Shown: positions 22,351-33,856 of the stretch, in pieces
Numbering within the stretch: the stretch's first letter is position 1
Layout of the letters: the number at the start of each line of letters is the position of its first letter
Assembly: GCA_026419785.1 (NCBI GenBank)
Contig: JAODTK010005911.1
Span: 35,001-99,000, forward strand
DNA from: Sclerodactyla briareus
Lineage: Eukaryota; Echinodermata; Holothuroidea; Dendrochirotida; Sclerodactylidae
Length of the DNA stretch: 64,000 nt
Reading direction: 5' to 3'
Made by a program: the position numbers and the translations under genes
Notes under the pieces: generated by a model
Databases searched by the model: none
Told to the model about the DNA's origin: nothing
Seen by the model: only the letters and a program-made list of their open reading frames with translations

Positions 22351-22576
22351 AAATGTGTGAAATGACAATAGTTTAGATATGCGCATACATACTGGTGTAT
22401 GTACCGGTTCTGTAATATCCGTTTGGGACACTTTTGAAGACGCGGCATCAGCATCGGAGCGAGAATAGGCAGGCGCCATGCAACTTAGCTTGGACAGACC
22501 AAAGACCGAATATGTCTTCCGATTCATCGGGTGATAAAAATGCGTCGGTTTGCCATGGGTGTGCGGTGCCGATTTA
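22351..22576 (-). CDS. Possible first coding exon, unrecognised protein
   Basis: A minus-strand frame whose second ATG, at 22593, is followed by a balanced, non-repetitive protein (QRTNKSAPHTHGKPTHFYH..., then KTYSVFGLSKLSCMAPAYSR, then SSKVSQTDITEP). Two GT sites after ITEP could serve as donors (ACCG|GTACAT and CCA|GTATGT near 22395-22405). I recognise no domain. It lies upstream of the receptor exon 1 on the same strand, so it could belong to an adjacent gene. Low confidence; exact ends are approximate. Confidence 0.2.
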
Positions 22577-23131
22577 TTAGTTCTCTGAGCCATTTGGGTC
22601 ATTCGGGGTCAAATTTGGCTACATTCTCGTTTTTTATCAGTCTTTTCCAAACTGGTTAGGATAAAGCTATGGCCCTCTGAGTTGATGTACACATTTATAT
22701 AGGAAAACCTCTGAAAACCTAATTCCATTGCCCTACAATTTGGGGTGGTGTCACGATGTTAGATTTGTTGGTGAAAAAATCGGGGGTCATTTGTAAATGT
22801 ACAAATATTTTTCATCGCCATTTTGCAAACTTCCCGTACAACATGGACTGCCCTTATTTATTGTTTGTTACGTAATCCCCATCTTTCCTCTTTCGAAATA
22901 AATTATTTTTTGAAGGTTAGGGTAATCCGAAGTGCCTTCATTTCATTTTTGAAATTGACCGTCAAATAACCATGAAGGGTGGCTAGAAATGGATACGAAT
23001 AAGGCTGCCGATCCGTTTACAATAATAACGCCCGTCAATTAGCGCCATCATGCTTTTGCGACTCTTGCCTGGCTTACCTCACCTTAATGGAAGACGCAAT
23101 GCGCGACCCAAGCTCTTCTGTTTTTTAACTA
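22577..23131. other. No feature seen
   Basis: Nothing recognised. Confidence 0.4.
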
Positions 23132-23365
23132 TCACCAGCCTTTTACGGTCCCTGCTTTCCGTGGTGACGGACTAATTATAGACATGTAGCTGTTATGCGA
23201 TTTATCGGTGGTCTTCTTTGGAAGGACATGTTCAGATTGGAATGTTTTCAACTTCACTATGCAAGAACGACGTGGGGTATCTTCGGACGATGGTGTATTG
23301 TGTTCGCCATAGTACCAGCAACAATGTAGACAAGAACCGACAAGGCAAGGTAGAAGAAGAAACAT
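23132..23365 (-). CDS. Small open frame with signal-peptide-like start
   Basis: A 77-codon frame starting MFLLLPCLVGSCLHCCWYYG, then a basic and Ser/Thr-rich tail. The hydrophobic start suits a secreted peptide, but there is no family match and an overlapping frame (23232-23429) on the same strand is also open. It may be part of a spliced gene or chance. Confidence 0.15.
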   Translation of the reverse strand: MFLLLPCLVGSCLHCCWYYGEHNTPSSEDTPRRSCIVKLKTFQSEHVLPKKTTDKSHNSYMSIISPSPRKAGTVKGW

Positions 23366-23635
23366 TTGAAGGCAACTTGGAAACTATATCAAGTGAACAA
23401 CCATAATCCGTATAGTCCGAGCCATTCACTCTTCATTGAAATTTAATGGTCTATAGATAATTGAAAGTGTTTGCATAAACGTGATTTGTCAACGAACAGA
23501 CAATTCATCTTTTGGTAAGCTTCGGAATCGATCTTTTGGTACTTCTTTGCGATTTCTGTCTACTTAAACTTATAACGATAATTATATCCCCGCACATTGA
23601 TAAGTTTCGGGGAATATTAGTTTTTTGACCGTGTC
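23366..23635. other. No feature seen
   Basis: Nothing recognised. Confidence 0.4.
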
Positions 23636-24295
23636 CCCCGCCGTCTCCCGGGCCGCCGCGCCGCCGTCTCCGCCGCCTCCGCCGGAATACTTTAGGCGTT
23701 AGCCGCTCTCATTCTTTAACACTTTACCGATTGACACAAAAACTTGGTACAACATGTCCGTATCAGTAAAATCTAGGATAAGTTCGAAAAGGGGCTGTAT
23801 CGTATATTGCTACCCTCTATTTTGCAGGTTTTCGCAAATTTAAGTTGTGGTGCGATTTACACGAAAACGTGTTGTTGGGGTATTAGTTGGAGCCAAACAT
23901 GGTCACAAATTCAAGGTCACCAGGTCAAGTTTGCCATTTTTTTTGGCCCGTAGCCTAATTAGCATAATGTTATTGATGTTTCAAAATGCATTGGATTTTC
24001 ATGAAACTACGGTGAATGGGCCACCTATCATGCGAGGAATTTTCCTAATGTTGCGAGGTCACTGGAGGGTCATCTTCATGACTAATTTGCATCAATCGTT
24101 GGCCCAATTAGCAATAGGCAAATTTATAAAACTTTGTTGGATTATCACAAACTTGGTGAGTCGACCTTCTAACAGCCCGCTACATTTAATATTCAATTGG
24201 TGAAATCACTGATCTCACCATGTGTGTTTAATTTTCATATCGTTAAGCATAAGTAAACAATTAATGAATGTTATTTCTCAACTTTACGAAGGTAT
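23636..24295. repeat. CCG-rich head plus GGTCAC-containing dispersed repeat
   Basis: A CCGCCGTCTCC-type tract at 23639-23692 is followed by AT-rich sequence with AAGGTCACCAGGTCAAGTTT and AATTAGCATAA motifs. Related to 21131-21560. The 118-codon frame at 23847-24203 is a by-product. Confidence 0.5.
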
Positions 24296-25660
24296 TTGAC
24301 GAAACGTTGTGAAACGGACCCATACCAGTCTGATAAATTTATTTAATAGCATAAAGATCACTGAGGTAATTTGTGGGACTAATTTGCATATTAGTTTACC
24401 GATCTGTCAAAATGATGAGTTTAATCTTTTTTCGCAATACATTGGACATGTAATTGGAATGCAATATACTTTTAGGAGTGGATGCTCACCTGGAGTTGAC
24501 AAGTTTTCATAAAAACCGCCAATTCATTGAAGTCATTAAAGGTCACGTTAAGGGGTCAAAACTGATTTTAGCACCTCTCCGGCAATAGACTGGGTGTGTT
24601 CATCATAAGGCAAGTTCGACTACGGGCAAAAAACAACAAAAAAAACTGTATTTTCTGGATATGTGGATAGAGCTTTGTGTGCTTTATGGAGGGAACAAAC
24701 TCCCGCTTCAATGGGAACACTTACTTTGGTAGTTGCAACAAGGGGTCAAAGTTCAATTTTTAATACCTTTTGGGCAATAACTTGGACAGTTCATTGGAAT
24801 GCAATATGCGTCTCGGAGTGGATGTATCACATGGAGAGTAACATTCTCATAAAAACTTGCATATTATTACAGGTCATTCGGGGTCACTTAGGGGTCAAAA
24901 CTGTTTTTGGCTATAATCGGAGAAATTGAATATCCGCGAAGCGATGGTTCACCATTGTGAATAATTTTTGACCTGCATGTGTGGTGACCCTACTCTGAAC
25001 TGAATTTTGCCTCTGTCGTTGTTCTGTGGTTAGAGGTCGAATCTTGCATAAATGTGGGCTTATTTGAGGAGTTTCCGGTGAAAAAAATAGAACTGTAATT
25101 TTTGGATATGGATAAGAGCTTTGTTTGCTTTATGGGGGAAACAACTCCCGTTCGATCGACCTTTACTTTGGAGTACAATGGGTCAAAGTTCTATTTATAT
25201 ACCTTTTTCCGCAATAACATTGGAACTGTTCATTGAAATGCAATTGCTTCTAGGAGGTGGATGCATCACATGGAGTTTAACAATTTTCAATAAAACCGCC
25301 ATGTCATTGAAGGTCATTAGGGGTCCCTCAGGTGTCAAAAACGATTTAGTTACTTTTTCGTCCAATAGCACTGGGTGTGTTCATCCGAATGGCAAAATGC
25401 TCCTAGGAGTGATGTATCACATGAGAGTAACAATTTCTCAATCAAAACCTGTCTAATCATTGAGGGCATTCGGGGTCACTCAGGGTCAAACTGTTTTTTG
25501 GCTCATAACGAGAAATAAATATCTGCGAAGGCTAGGTTCACCATTGTGATATAATGGTTGACTTGCATGTGTGATGCCCTCTGACCTGAATTTGACCTCT
25601 GTGGGGCGTTCATGTGTTAAAGGGGGTCGAATCTTGAATAAATGTGCTTATTTAAAAGGG
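24296..25660. repeat. Compound tandem repeat, nested periods
   Basis: GAGCTTTGT(G/T)TGCTTTATGG blocks lie at 24670 and 25117 (about 448 apart). GGTTCACCATTGTGA blocks lie at 24947 and 25537 (about 590 apart). The difference comes from an extra copy of a shorter subunit (ATGCAAT...GAGGTGGATGCATCACATGG) at about 25219 and 25380. Every frame in the region is a repeat by-product. Confidence 0.75.
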
Positions 25661-26371
25661 CGCACCTGTCCGGGGCTGTAGGGTGCCTGAATGACAATTA
25701 ACAGTGCATTATAGCCTAATATGCTTCTTATTGCCCAACAACCTGAACTACATTAAATGAAGACTGTGTTTTAATATCCCTGTACAGAATTTGACAAAAG
25801 ACTCAGATCAATTCTAAAACTATTAGAGCTGTGTGGGGTTGATTTAGTCCTTATACTTTGGGTGTTCCCGTTTACATATGCAACCCTGCATTAATCCAAT
25901 TTATGGACCTTGGATGTTGTATAATTTATTTTCACTGCAAAATGTACGTTTCATCATAGATGAATGAAGATGAACACAAGAAGTCCTTCTGAGTTAGGAA
26001 TTGTTGACCAATTTATGAACAACTGATTTTGGTTTGCAGCCGGAATATCCTTGCATAGGTTGGCCTCTTGCTGTTTCACTTTCCTGCAATGACCAATATA
26101 CCTGTACCCGTTGTCGCTTCATCAATCACAAAGTCTATAAATGTTTCTTTCTACGAGATTTGTCACGGGGGGGGGGGGGGGAGTTTCAACATTCCTGTTT
26201 TCATCAAATTTCTTTAATAAGAGATGCGGGATATATACGCTGGCGGGTTACCCGCCCACATTTTCTATCTGGAAATGCGTATCGGCTTATAGTTGATCAT
26301 ACTTATGAGGGGAAATGCAGTCAGTCCTTGACATTTTTGCCACTTTCCACTTGACCAGCAGGCCTGTACTC

Positions 26372-26372
<1 letters not shown>
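25661..26372. other. No gene recognised
   Basis: Contains a 14-base G run at about 26167; otherwise unassigned. Confidence 0.4.

Positions 26373-26414
<42 letters not shown>
26373..26414. repeat. T42 homopolymer
   Basis: An uninterrupted T run of about 42 bases. Might be the A-tail of a minus-strand retroposon, but no body is seen beside it. Confidence 0.95.
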
Positions 26415-28459
26415 CTTTCAGATATTTATTGGGAGGTCGCACGAATCCGTACAATTGGTAAGCATAAACGACCTCGAAACAGTTCATAATTGTATCTTAT
26501 CTGATTATAATATTAAAATTTCAAGTATAATTTACTACCTAATATTCGATTGTGAACAACGAACCGTATTGAAGACACCTTAATTTTTTACTCCTAATAT
26601 CAGACACCGAGTCGTATCGAAGACACAATTATTTTCTAATTACCTAATTTCAAGCCGAACAAAAAACCGAATCGTAATCGAAGACAACCTTCTTTCTGCA
26701 ATGCATCGAGCTAACGAGAGTAATGATGAACATAACCCGACTTTGAAATTTTTTCTCGTTTGTTGGATAACTGTAGCTCTTGACTGGCGATTAATCGTCG
26801 TTACCAGTATAACTTAACCTTGTCTTCAAATAGTATTGCGGGTGGACGAAAAATGAAATTAATCATAGGTGCTACAACCAAGGATTTTCCATTAAAAATA
26901 TCCGTGATTTTGGCATAGTCCTAAGAAACCTGGAAGTAATTCGTGGAAAACAAGCATGTAAGATGCCGCTTAAGTGTAATGTTAACAAATTTTGCTTCGG
27001 TAAAAAAAACCGATCACTGTATCTGGATATGGTTTACTGATAACCACATGGCGCACATAATTTTCAGTGAAGTAAACAAAACTTTTTATCAAGACATTAT
27101 ATCCTCTAAACCCCACAAAACAACACATAAAAACCTACACATCGTTCTGAAAACTCTCTGGGTTTCCCCCTGAAAGTGGTTTGAAAACTTGGCGTATGTG
27201 TTCCGACGGTTTTTAATGAGTTTATTTTACCGTTATGTTAATTTTCTTTGCTGCTGCTCCACAACGTGACTTATATCCAGCCCTAAATTTGATTATTGTA
27301 TTTTAACAATTATAAAATGTTTATTAACGTATTCGTAACCATCATCATGGTCTTTGGACACATTGAACTTCTATTTTGTCAGTGATGAGGAATGTTCAAG
27401 AGATCCGTTTCAATTAATTTCTTCTGCAATTGCCATCGAACATGAAAATGCTTTATTTGAGATGAGATGAACTCCATCCGTCATGGAGATACTTTGTGTG
27501 CACATGAATATAATAAGAACACTATAGAACACGAAAAGCGAAATCAAAGTGAATTTTGATCCCAAACATAACAATTTCACATGATCACATAGTATTAGTT
27601 AATGAGGTTTGGCGCCGAGTGCCTTCAACATCTTCTGTAATTATGCATAGAAGGGGATTCCCCGTAGGGAATCCCATTGATAATGCTGATGCTTGTTTGT
27701 CGAATGCTTCGCACAGTTCTGACTAGGCCCTACAATTAGAAACTTTGTATTACAGAAAACCAAATACTCATCTTCATTAGAAGTTCCTTTCGACAGAATA
27801 ATGTATTTCAAATTTATATCTGATATTAATAACCCCAGAAATCACTGTGATAGAAACAAATTACACTTAACCATGTAAGATCCTGATGTGTTCAAATGTC
27901 GGTGAACACACAGCATGCAACCATAATCCAGATCATTTTAATTAAAAAACCGATGCATGGGAAACAGTTTGATTTCCAGTAACAATATTTATTCGTTTTC
28001 TCGCGCACGTTAACCGTACCGACCCGGCTGCCTTCTCTGGTTGATGTTACCTCCCACCGTCGTTTATATGCGAATGTTTAATACGGAGGCGTTGGAACAA
28101 CCACTAATAGGTTTAATTCACGTCGTCTCCATACCCACTGTTCCAATGAGGCTGTATTGGCATAGGTGAAGTACTATTGGTCTGTAGGCCGGTCTGTTGG
28201 TTTTCACTACTCAATGAAGTAACGGACGACAATGGGAAATAGGGCCGCTATATTCCTTTTTGTTTTATCGGAGATGACGTTTTTCTTTCTGCGAGATAAA
28301 TTTAAAGCCATTTTGCTCGCAGATTGGTTTAATAACACACCTCGTATTACTGGAGTTGATTCCTCGATATTGCGTAAACCGTGCTCAATTGAAGCTTGTC
28401 GTGCTCGCAGATATTTTTACTAACAATTTTAATAATAAGTTGATTTGCTATTGGTTTCG
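26415..28459. other. AT-rich stretch, no feature seen
   Basis: Two kilobases without a recognisable gene or repeat. Short frames at 26943-27173 and 28232-28423 (+) have no domain. Confidence 0.4.
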
Positions 28460-30680
28460 AAACTTTCGTAAGATCTGTGATTTTCGTTAAGGTTCATTTT
28501 AGTGAAGAGGTCAGGAAGGACAATATCCTCATGAAAGAACTCTGCATAGCCATAACATCCAAAAAGATAAGAATAGCCTAACCCATGCATATCCTAAGGA
28601 TTCGCCCACTTCTTAAAATAAATCAAGACTGTTCTTGAACGCATTCACACTCTTAGACAGAACAATCTTCAGAAAAAGCATTTCCATCATTAATAACTCT
28701 GCGAGAAAGAAATATTTCCGAATGTCCAATGCACAGCGTCGACCACGAAGCTGGGCAATTACCCCGTAGTGGTGTGGTAACTTTTGAAACTCAAAGAATT
28801 ATTGAGAGGAAAGGGCCTCGAATCCATGAATAGATTTTGGAAGGGCTGAATCCAAGCACCTCGACTTCTTCGCCTCAGCTCCATCTAAGACCGAAACGGG
28901 ACCCTAATCTTTTGTCCACGTAGATACATCTCTAAGACCAGTGAATTACTGAGGAACCGCCGCTGACGTTCTTAATTAATTACATGCTTGTCCCTTTCGA
29001 GAAATAAAGGATTCTTTTCCTATACTTAGACCTCCAGGTGAGGTCTCACTAGCTGCCTAGCAGCAAAACACATATCCTTTACAAGAAAACTTGGTGCCTC
29101 TAACAGCCCAAGAATCCTATTAATTTCCCTCGCAGCTTTTTAAAAAAAGAAACAAAATAACTCCGAGAGCCTTTCCTGACTTCACCTGATGAATATTTTG
29201 CCCATTTACCTGAAAGGAAGTGGACAATTGTGGAAAACGAACATGGCAAACATTGCACCATAGGCATTGAAAAAGCATCGTGATCGAACACATGGAGATT
29301 TTGTCAATAGTTGAGGAGCACTGACGAATCCACTCAAGAGAGTCCCTCAATGCTAAAACTTGTTTAATTTGAGCAAGAGCGCTCATCGAAACTTTGTCAA
29401 AAGTTTTTTGGAAAACCAAGTCTAGGAAAATGATAGCAAAAGCACTGCCCCCTGTCGTCACTGCATAGTAAACATCTTCCATAAATTCTAAGAATTATTC
29501 AAACACGAACGACCTTTTTTTTCTGAAACATGATAGAACCACGAATTAGACTATATCATGAACCAAAATCGACAATATGATCCCGAATGAGGATTACAAC
29601 ACAAATTATTCCAAGTTCTCCTTGATGAATACCGACGAAAAAAAGGTTTGGGAACGCTAACATTCTCCTGAGTATCGTGGTATTACCAAAATCGGACACT
29701 ACAGTGGACCAATACTGTCCTTGGGACTTTCTTTCACCCCTAACCAGATAAGAGAAACGCACAAAGATCACCAGAACCTAAAAGTTGGTCTAGCCTCTGC
29801 TGAACTTTGAAACGATTTGAATCAGACAAAGAACCAGAAAAACGGAAAGTCGCCAAAGAGTATCTTACGTTTAATCGCCAGCAAATCCTCCCTTTTCATC
29901 CAAGGGGAGGCCACTTAGTGCGACGCTGTTTCCAAGAAACGTAAAAGTTTCATAATCTCGTTAACTTTACCAATAAAACCCTCCCATGAGTCAACGCATT
30001 CAAATTTCCTAACAAAGTAGACCAATCAACAATTCACTCAGAAACCCAGAAATGTCATCAAATGGCCCTGAGAACAAGGGAACGAGCTCGACGCTCGGTT
30101 AAATTTACAGAACAAGTGCAAATCGAAGCTATAAGGTTTTCTTGCACCAAGCTTACTTAAACTCTTTACATTATCACGGAAAAACTGGATCACTACTCCA
30201 GAACTGAATCTAAAATAATTTGCTGCAAAATGAAAACTCTGGGGGACACATAAAAAGTCAGAATTCCCTGCCCACCACACAACCATCAGACCAAGAAATA
30301 TATGGATAAGTGAAATCACCAATAATAATTGTTCGCTTACCGGAAAACTTGACTAGTATATCGAAAAAGAAAGAGTGTAATGCTTTCAGAGTGTTGGGAG
30401 AACGAGATACAACACCTTACATAAAGGATCGGAAATACATGAAGCGTGGGAGGGATTTTCACACCAAACAGAATTGATGTAACTAACACCAATCTTATCT
30501 GTCTTCTCAATGCTACCCACGTCGGACCTCATATACAACAAAAACTCCACCCCAAAGCACGGAGTGTATATGTCCGATTTGCCTAGAGTCAAACATAACC
30601 TGTAATGTGAACTTCGACTGAGGAAATGTCACTGTTTAGCCAAGTCTCACGGACACGTCCAGAAACCGCATGACCTGCCC
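28460..30680 (-). mobile_element. Degenerate CR1/L2-like LINE ORF2 (endonuclease, RT, C-terminus)
   Basis: Read on the minus strand, pieces appear in the family order. Endonuclease: ETWLNSDISSVEVHI near 30650-30605, a GVEFLLYMRSD-like strand, NSVWCENP, LCKVLYL, then IIIGDFTYPYISWSDG near 30330-30285. RT: VVILIRDHIVDF near 29590, GRSCLNNSLEFMEDVY near 29480, FLDLVFQKTFDKVSMSAL near 29400, DSLEWIRQ, and VNGQ...SGKALGVILFLF near 29170, where the P-Q-G-S-V-L-G motif should be. C-terminus: IRKYFF...RVINDGNAF...KSVNAFKNSLD near 28720-28600. Many frame changes; an old copy. The sequence up to about 31030 may be its 5' part. Confidence 0.75.
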
Positions 30681-31096
30681 AGCGACCTCAAAACCGCCGG
30701 TTGAGGCCGCCTCTATCAGCAACCCGATCGGCAACCCTGGGAGATACACAAATCGCCAATCTCTACCTGGTATGACTTGCACAGCTTGCACAACAAACTG
30801 TTCTATATCGGGATCTAGGGACATATTAGGTCACCCTGAAAGTTATTAGTTCCTATCTTCTCCCCACAATTCCTGTTGACCCTCGCACTTATGTCCTCAC
30901 CCTTGTAACCAGAGGGCAGACACGCGTACGCTCGGCTTATTACGCGGACTAACTCACGATCAACATACCGGACAATCGAGTCCCAACCAGCAACCAACTT
31001 CCCTTCAACCTTAGCCTTTCCCAACCATTCACCTTACTACACACACGAATGCCTGATCATCCAGCTCTAGACTTCCTTCACCCTACAGTCTCACCG
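30681..31096 (-). other. Possible 5' part of the LINE
   Basis: Minus-strand frames at 30636-30824 and 30815-31024 are open and lie just upstream of the endonuclease motif, but their sequence matches no LINE ORF1 or endonuclease start that I recognise. Confidence 0.25.
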
Positions 31097-31270
31097 ACGG
31101 CCCACCATCCGACTGACCTCCCTGCCACGGCTCCCCACCCGCCGGCCACCATCCGACTGCCTCCCTGCACGGCCTCACACCCGCAGCCCACCATCCGACT
31201 GACCTCCCTGCACGGCTCCCCACCCGGACGGCCCACCATCCGACTGACCTCCCTGCACGGCCTCCCCCTA
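31097..31270. repeat. Minisatellite, four units of about 44 bp
   Basis: Units share CCCACCATCCGACTGACC, then TCCCTGCACGGC and CCCCACCCG. Overlapping Pro-rich frames on both strands (31049-31462 + and 31083-31304 -) are by-products. Confidence 0.88.
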
Positions 31271-32400
31271 CCGCAAGAACAACTAAAACTATCCCTAGTA
31301 GCAAGCCGGGATCAACAGCCGCCTCCGTTGCCTTACCTTACCCCGACTCTCCATCCGCCTCATCTCACACTTTCCAGTAGCCGTCTTCAATTCACTACCT
31401 GCACACTTCCTGCACTTAACATCAAAAATATCTTTTTTAGTTCTGGAAATCTCACCATTTGAAGCCTAGCCGAACGAATATGATCGCTCACATTTCACAG
31501 CTAATACAAAACCCCCGTGCCCTCCAATAGGGTGCAAACAAGCGCCCGTTTCAACGCCAATGTATGGAGATATTCCATATGTGCCTGTATTACTTATGGA
31601 CTTCAGTATATCTCCCACGATGATGTATCGGTAGCTGATAATGATGCGATCGTACGGCTCCCCGAGGGCTGTTGACTTTATTCTGCAAAGGTTAAATAAG
31701 TATTACATTCGATAAGCACTGAAAATATTTCGCAATGGTAGCTGGAGAAACACGCCCTTACGTTCGCTTCAACCCTTGTTTCGCAACAAAACCCTTTTGG
31801 GAATATGCAGCTGTTTCAGAAATATGAAATGGGACATGAAGTATTCCGGAAATATCTCAACAGCATTTATTGATAACCTATTAGATATGCTGCAGTAATT
31901 TGACGACTTAAATCTGACGTTTCAATAATTCATGTTCGTGGTCATGCGCAATATCAGGCTATTAGGCCCTAATGGCAAACTTTCTGAAGTAATAATCAAT
32001 AGACCAAACAAGATGCGATTATGAAGTCTCCTCAAACGGTAACTGAACACTTCCATTCTGCCCTGTGTGGTGGTGTCTCTTATGTGTCACCCGTTATCAT
32101 CGAGACTGTCGATTGAATAAACATACCACACCTTAGGCCATGATTTGTTTCCTATGATATGTAGAGACCCCCATCCTTCTTCTCATATTCCATCTCTTTA
32201 TGATGTTCGTATTGATGTTTTTATATTATCTTGACGAAGGACGGATACACTCCTTCTATTGCGTGGATGACTCTTTCAGTACATTCCTGTTGTGGTGGTC
32301 TTTATACGTATGGTGTTAGATTGTTTGTCATTTTGTATTCAGTTCGTGATCCTTAATAAGGTATATGTGCCAGTGGAGGCGGAAGCTATAAATTAGGAGA
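31271..32400. other. No feature seen
   Basis: No gene or clear repeat recognised. Confidence 0.4.
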
Positions 32401-32490
32401 GGGGGGGGGGGACGCAGACCCAACTTTGCTGTTACTATCTAAGCGAAGCGAAACAATTAGTGGCGCGGAGCGTACACAAAAATTTGCGGT
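32395..32490 (+). repeat. G-run mosaic repeat
   Basis: A 12-base G run followed by AAGCGAAGCGAAAC and AGTGGCGCGGAGCGTACAC, the family core. Confidence 0.5.
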
Positions 32491-32821
32491 TTAGCACAAC
32501 CTCCAAGTTGGCCGGAAAACGGCATTCCCGAGGTTGTGAGCTATATGTTCCCAGTCTAAAACGGGGCCATGTTACAATCGTAGTAATAATAAAAATGAAT
32601 GTATGAAGAAAGATAATGCCAATCAGATGGGTTTGGAGGACAACAAATTCCCGCTGAGGCAGAGCGGGGAAAGGGATGTCACACCTTCCACCCCCCCCCC
32701 CATCTAAGAAAAATCGACTTTCTTCCTCATTACGGGAATTCCAGTGCCCATGATCGAGACTGAGTAATTACTGATGCTCACCCAGCCCCTTTCCCGCCCC
32801 CAGTTGGCCATCCCACTGTGG

Positions 32822-32884
32822 TCACGTGGTTAGCGTAGTGGACTTGCAGTCTGGGTACGGGTTTAGGTCGACTCCCGTGGAAGG
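32822..32884 (+). mobile_element. tRNA-related SINE head
   Basis: CGTGGTTAGCGTAGTGGACT (A-box-like), TTGCAGTCTGGGTAC, then GGTCGACTCCCG (B-box-like). Order and wording match tRNA-derived SINE heads; the arm spacing is about nine bases short for a real tRNA. Confidence 0.55.
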
Positions 32885-32931
32885 ATTAACATGTTTTAAC
32901 ACTTTGGTTTCCTCGCATTTTACATAGTTGA

Positions 32932-33028
32932 CCAAAATAAGTGAAAAATTATTACGTACGTTTCAAGACACCAAAAGTGGGACAAAGTTCTTTGATGAAA
33001 CGTACGTAACACCGTTTTTCACTTGGTG
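32932..33028. repeat. Inverted repeat (fold-back) with ACGTACGTTTCA arms
   Basis: Left arm GTGAAAAATTATTACGTACG TTTCA starts at 32941; the right arm TGAAACGTACGTAACACC GTTTTTCAC ends at 33022. The arms are about 27 bp with small mismatches and a loop of about 30 bp. A further CCGTACGTAA lies at 33172. Confidence 0.75.
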
Positions 33029-33765
33029 ATGAACTGTTGTAGGGAAGCAAGTTTCAAAAAATAGTTATTTTTTGTATAGCAAAATATCGTAAGGCAATTT
33101 TATAGCAAATTTTACAGTATCCAGTTTGATACATAAATCAGTGATTTAGTGTTGTTGTTTTTTTAATTGAAACCGTACGTAAACAACTTTTAAAGGCCAT
33201 TACTGCCAGATAGTGAATGATAAAGTCACATTCACAGACATGGTCATGTTAATCATAAAGCTGAACAAACAATGCAAGCATCACTATTCTATTTTAATCT
33301 AAGACTAAGTTTTTCTCGAACGTCTCACTTTTGTTGCTGAGAATTGTGGGCCTCGTACATATAGCCGGTGATATTGTCAATCTTGCATAATCCTCGTGGG
33401 CCTAGTCAGCGACTAGCATTACAGTCAGTCGGTCATCACTTTATTTGCCAAAAATGTTGACTCGAGTTTCCTTCTTGTTGACGAAGTTAGCGCACAGCCC
33501 ACGAGTATCTAGTCGATCTAGACCTGACTGGTGAACTTGGGCAAGGTTACGATTTCGCTACAAGCTGCGGAATAGTCGAATACCAGGCTGCCACGGTTTT
33601 GGTACGCAACATTTGTTGAACTTAAAAAGGATACCAGTTTCACCATTTATTCAGGCCTGTTGAATATTTGTCTATATTCCCATCGTGTGTTCCGCATATC
33701 GATAATGATAGTTTCAATTGTCGATGTTGTGGTTAATTTCCAATTTTCATTCGTTCAAAAATTTC
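33029..33765. other. No feature seen
   Basis: Nothing recognised. Confidence 0.4.
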
Positions 33766-33856
33766 AGGTGGGGGACGGACCCCTCCACTCCAATTTTGGG
33801 GGGGGGACGGCGCCCGCCCTCCGCCCCCCGGGCCCCCTTGCGGCCGCCTATGTATA
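33766..33856 (+). repeat. GC-rich G-run repeat
   Basis: GGTGGGGGACGGACCCC, a G run, then CGCCCGCCCTCCGCCCCC and GGCCGCCTATGT; resembles the ends of dispersed elements near 10.1 kb. Confidence 0.4.
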
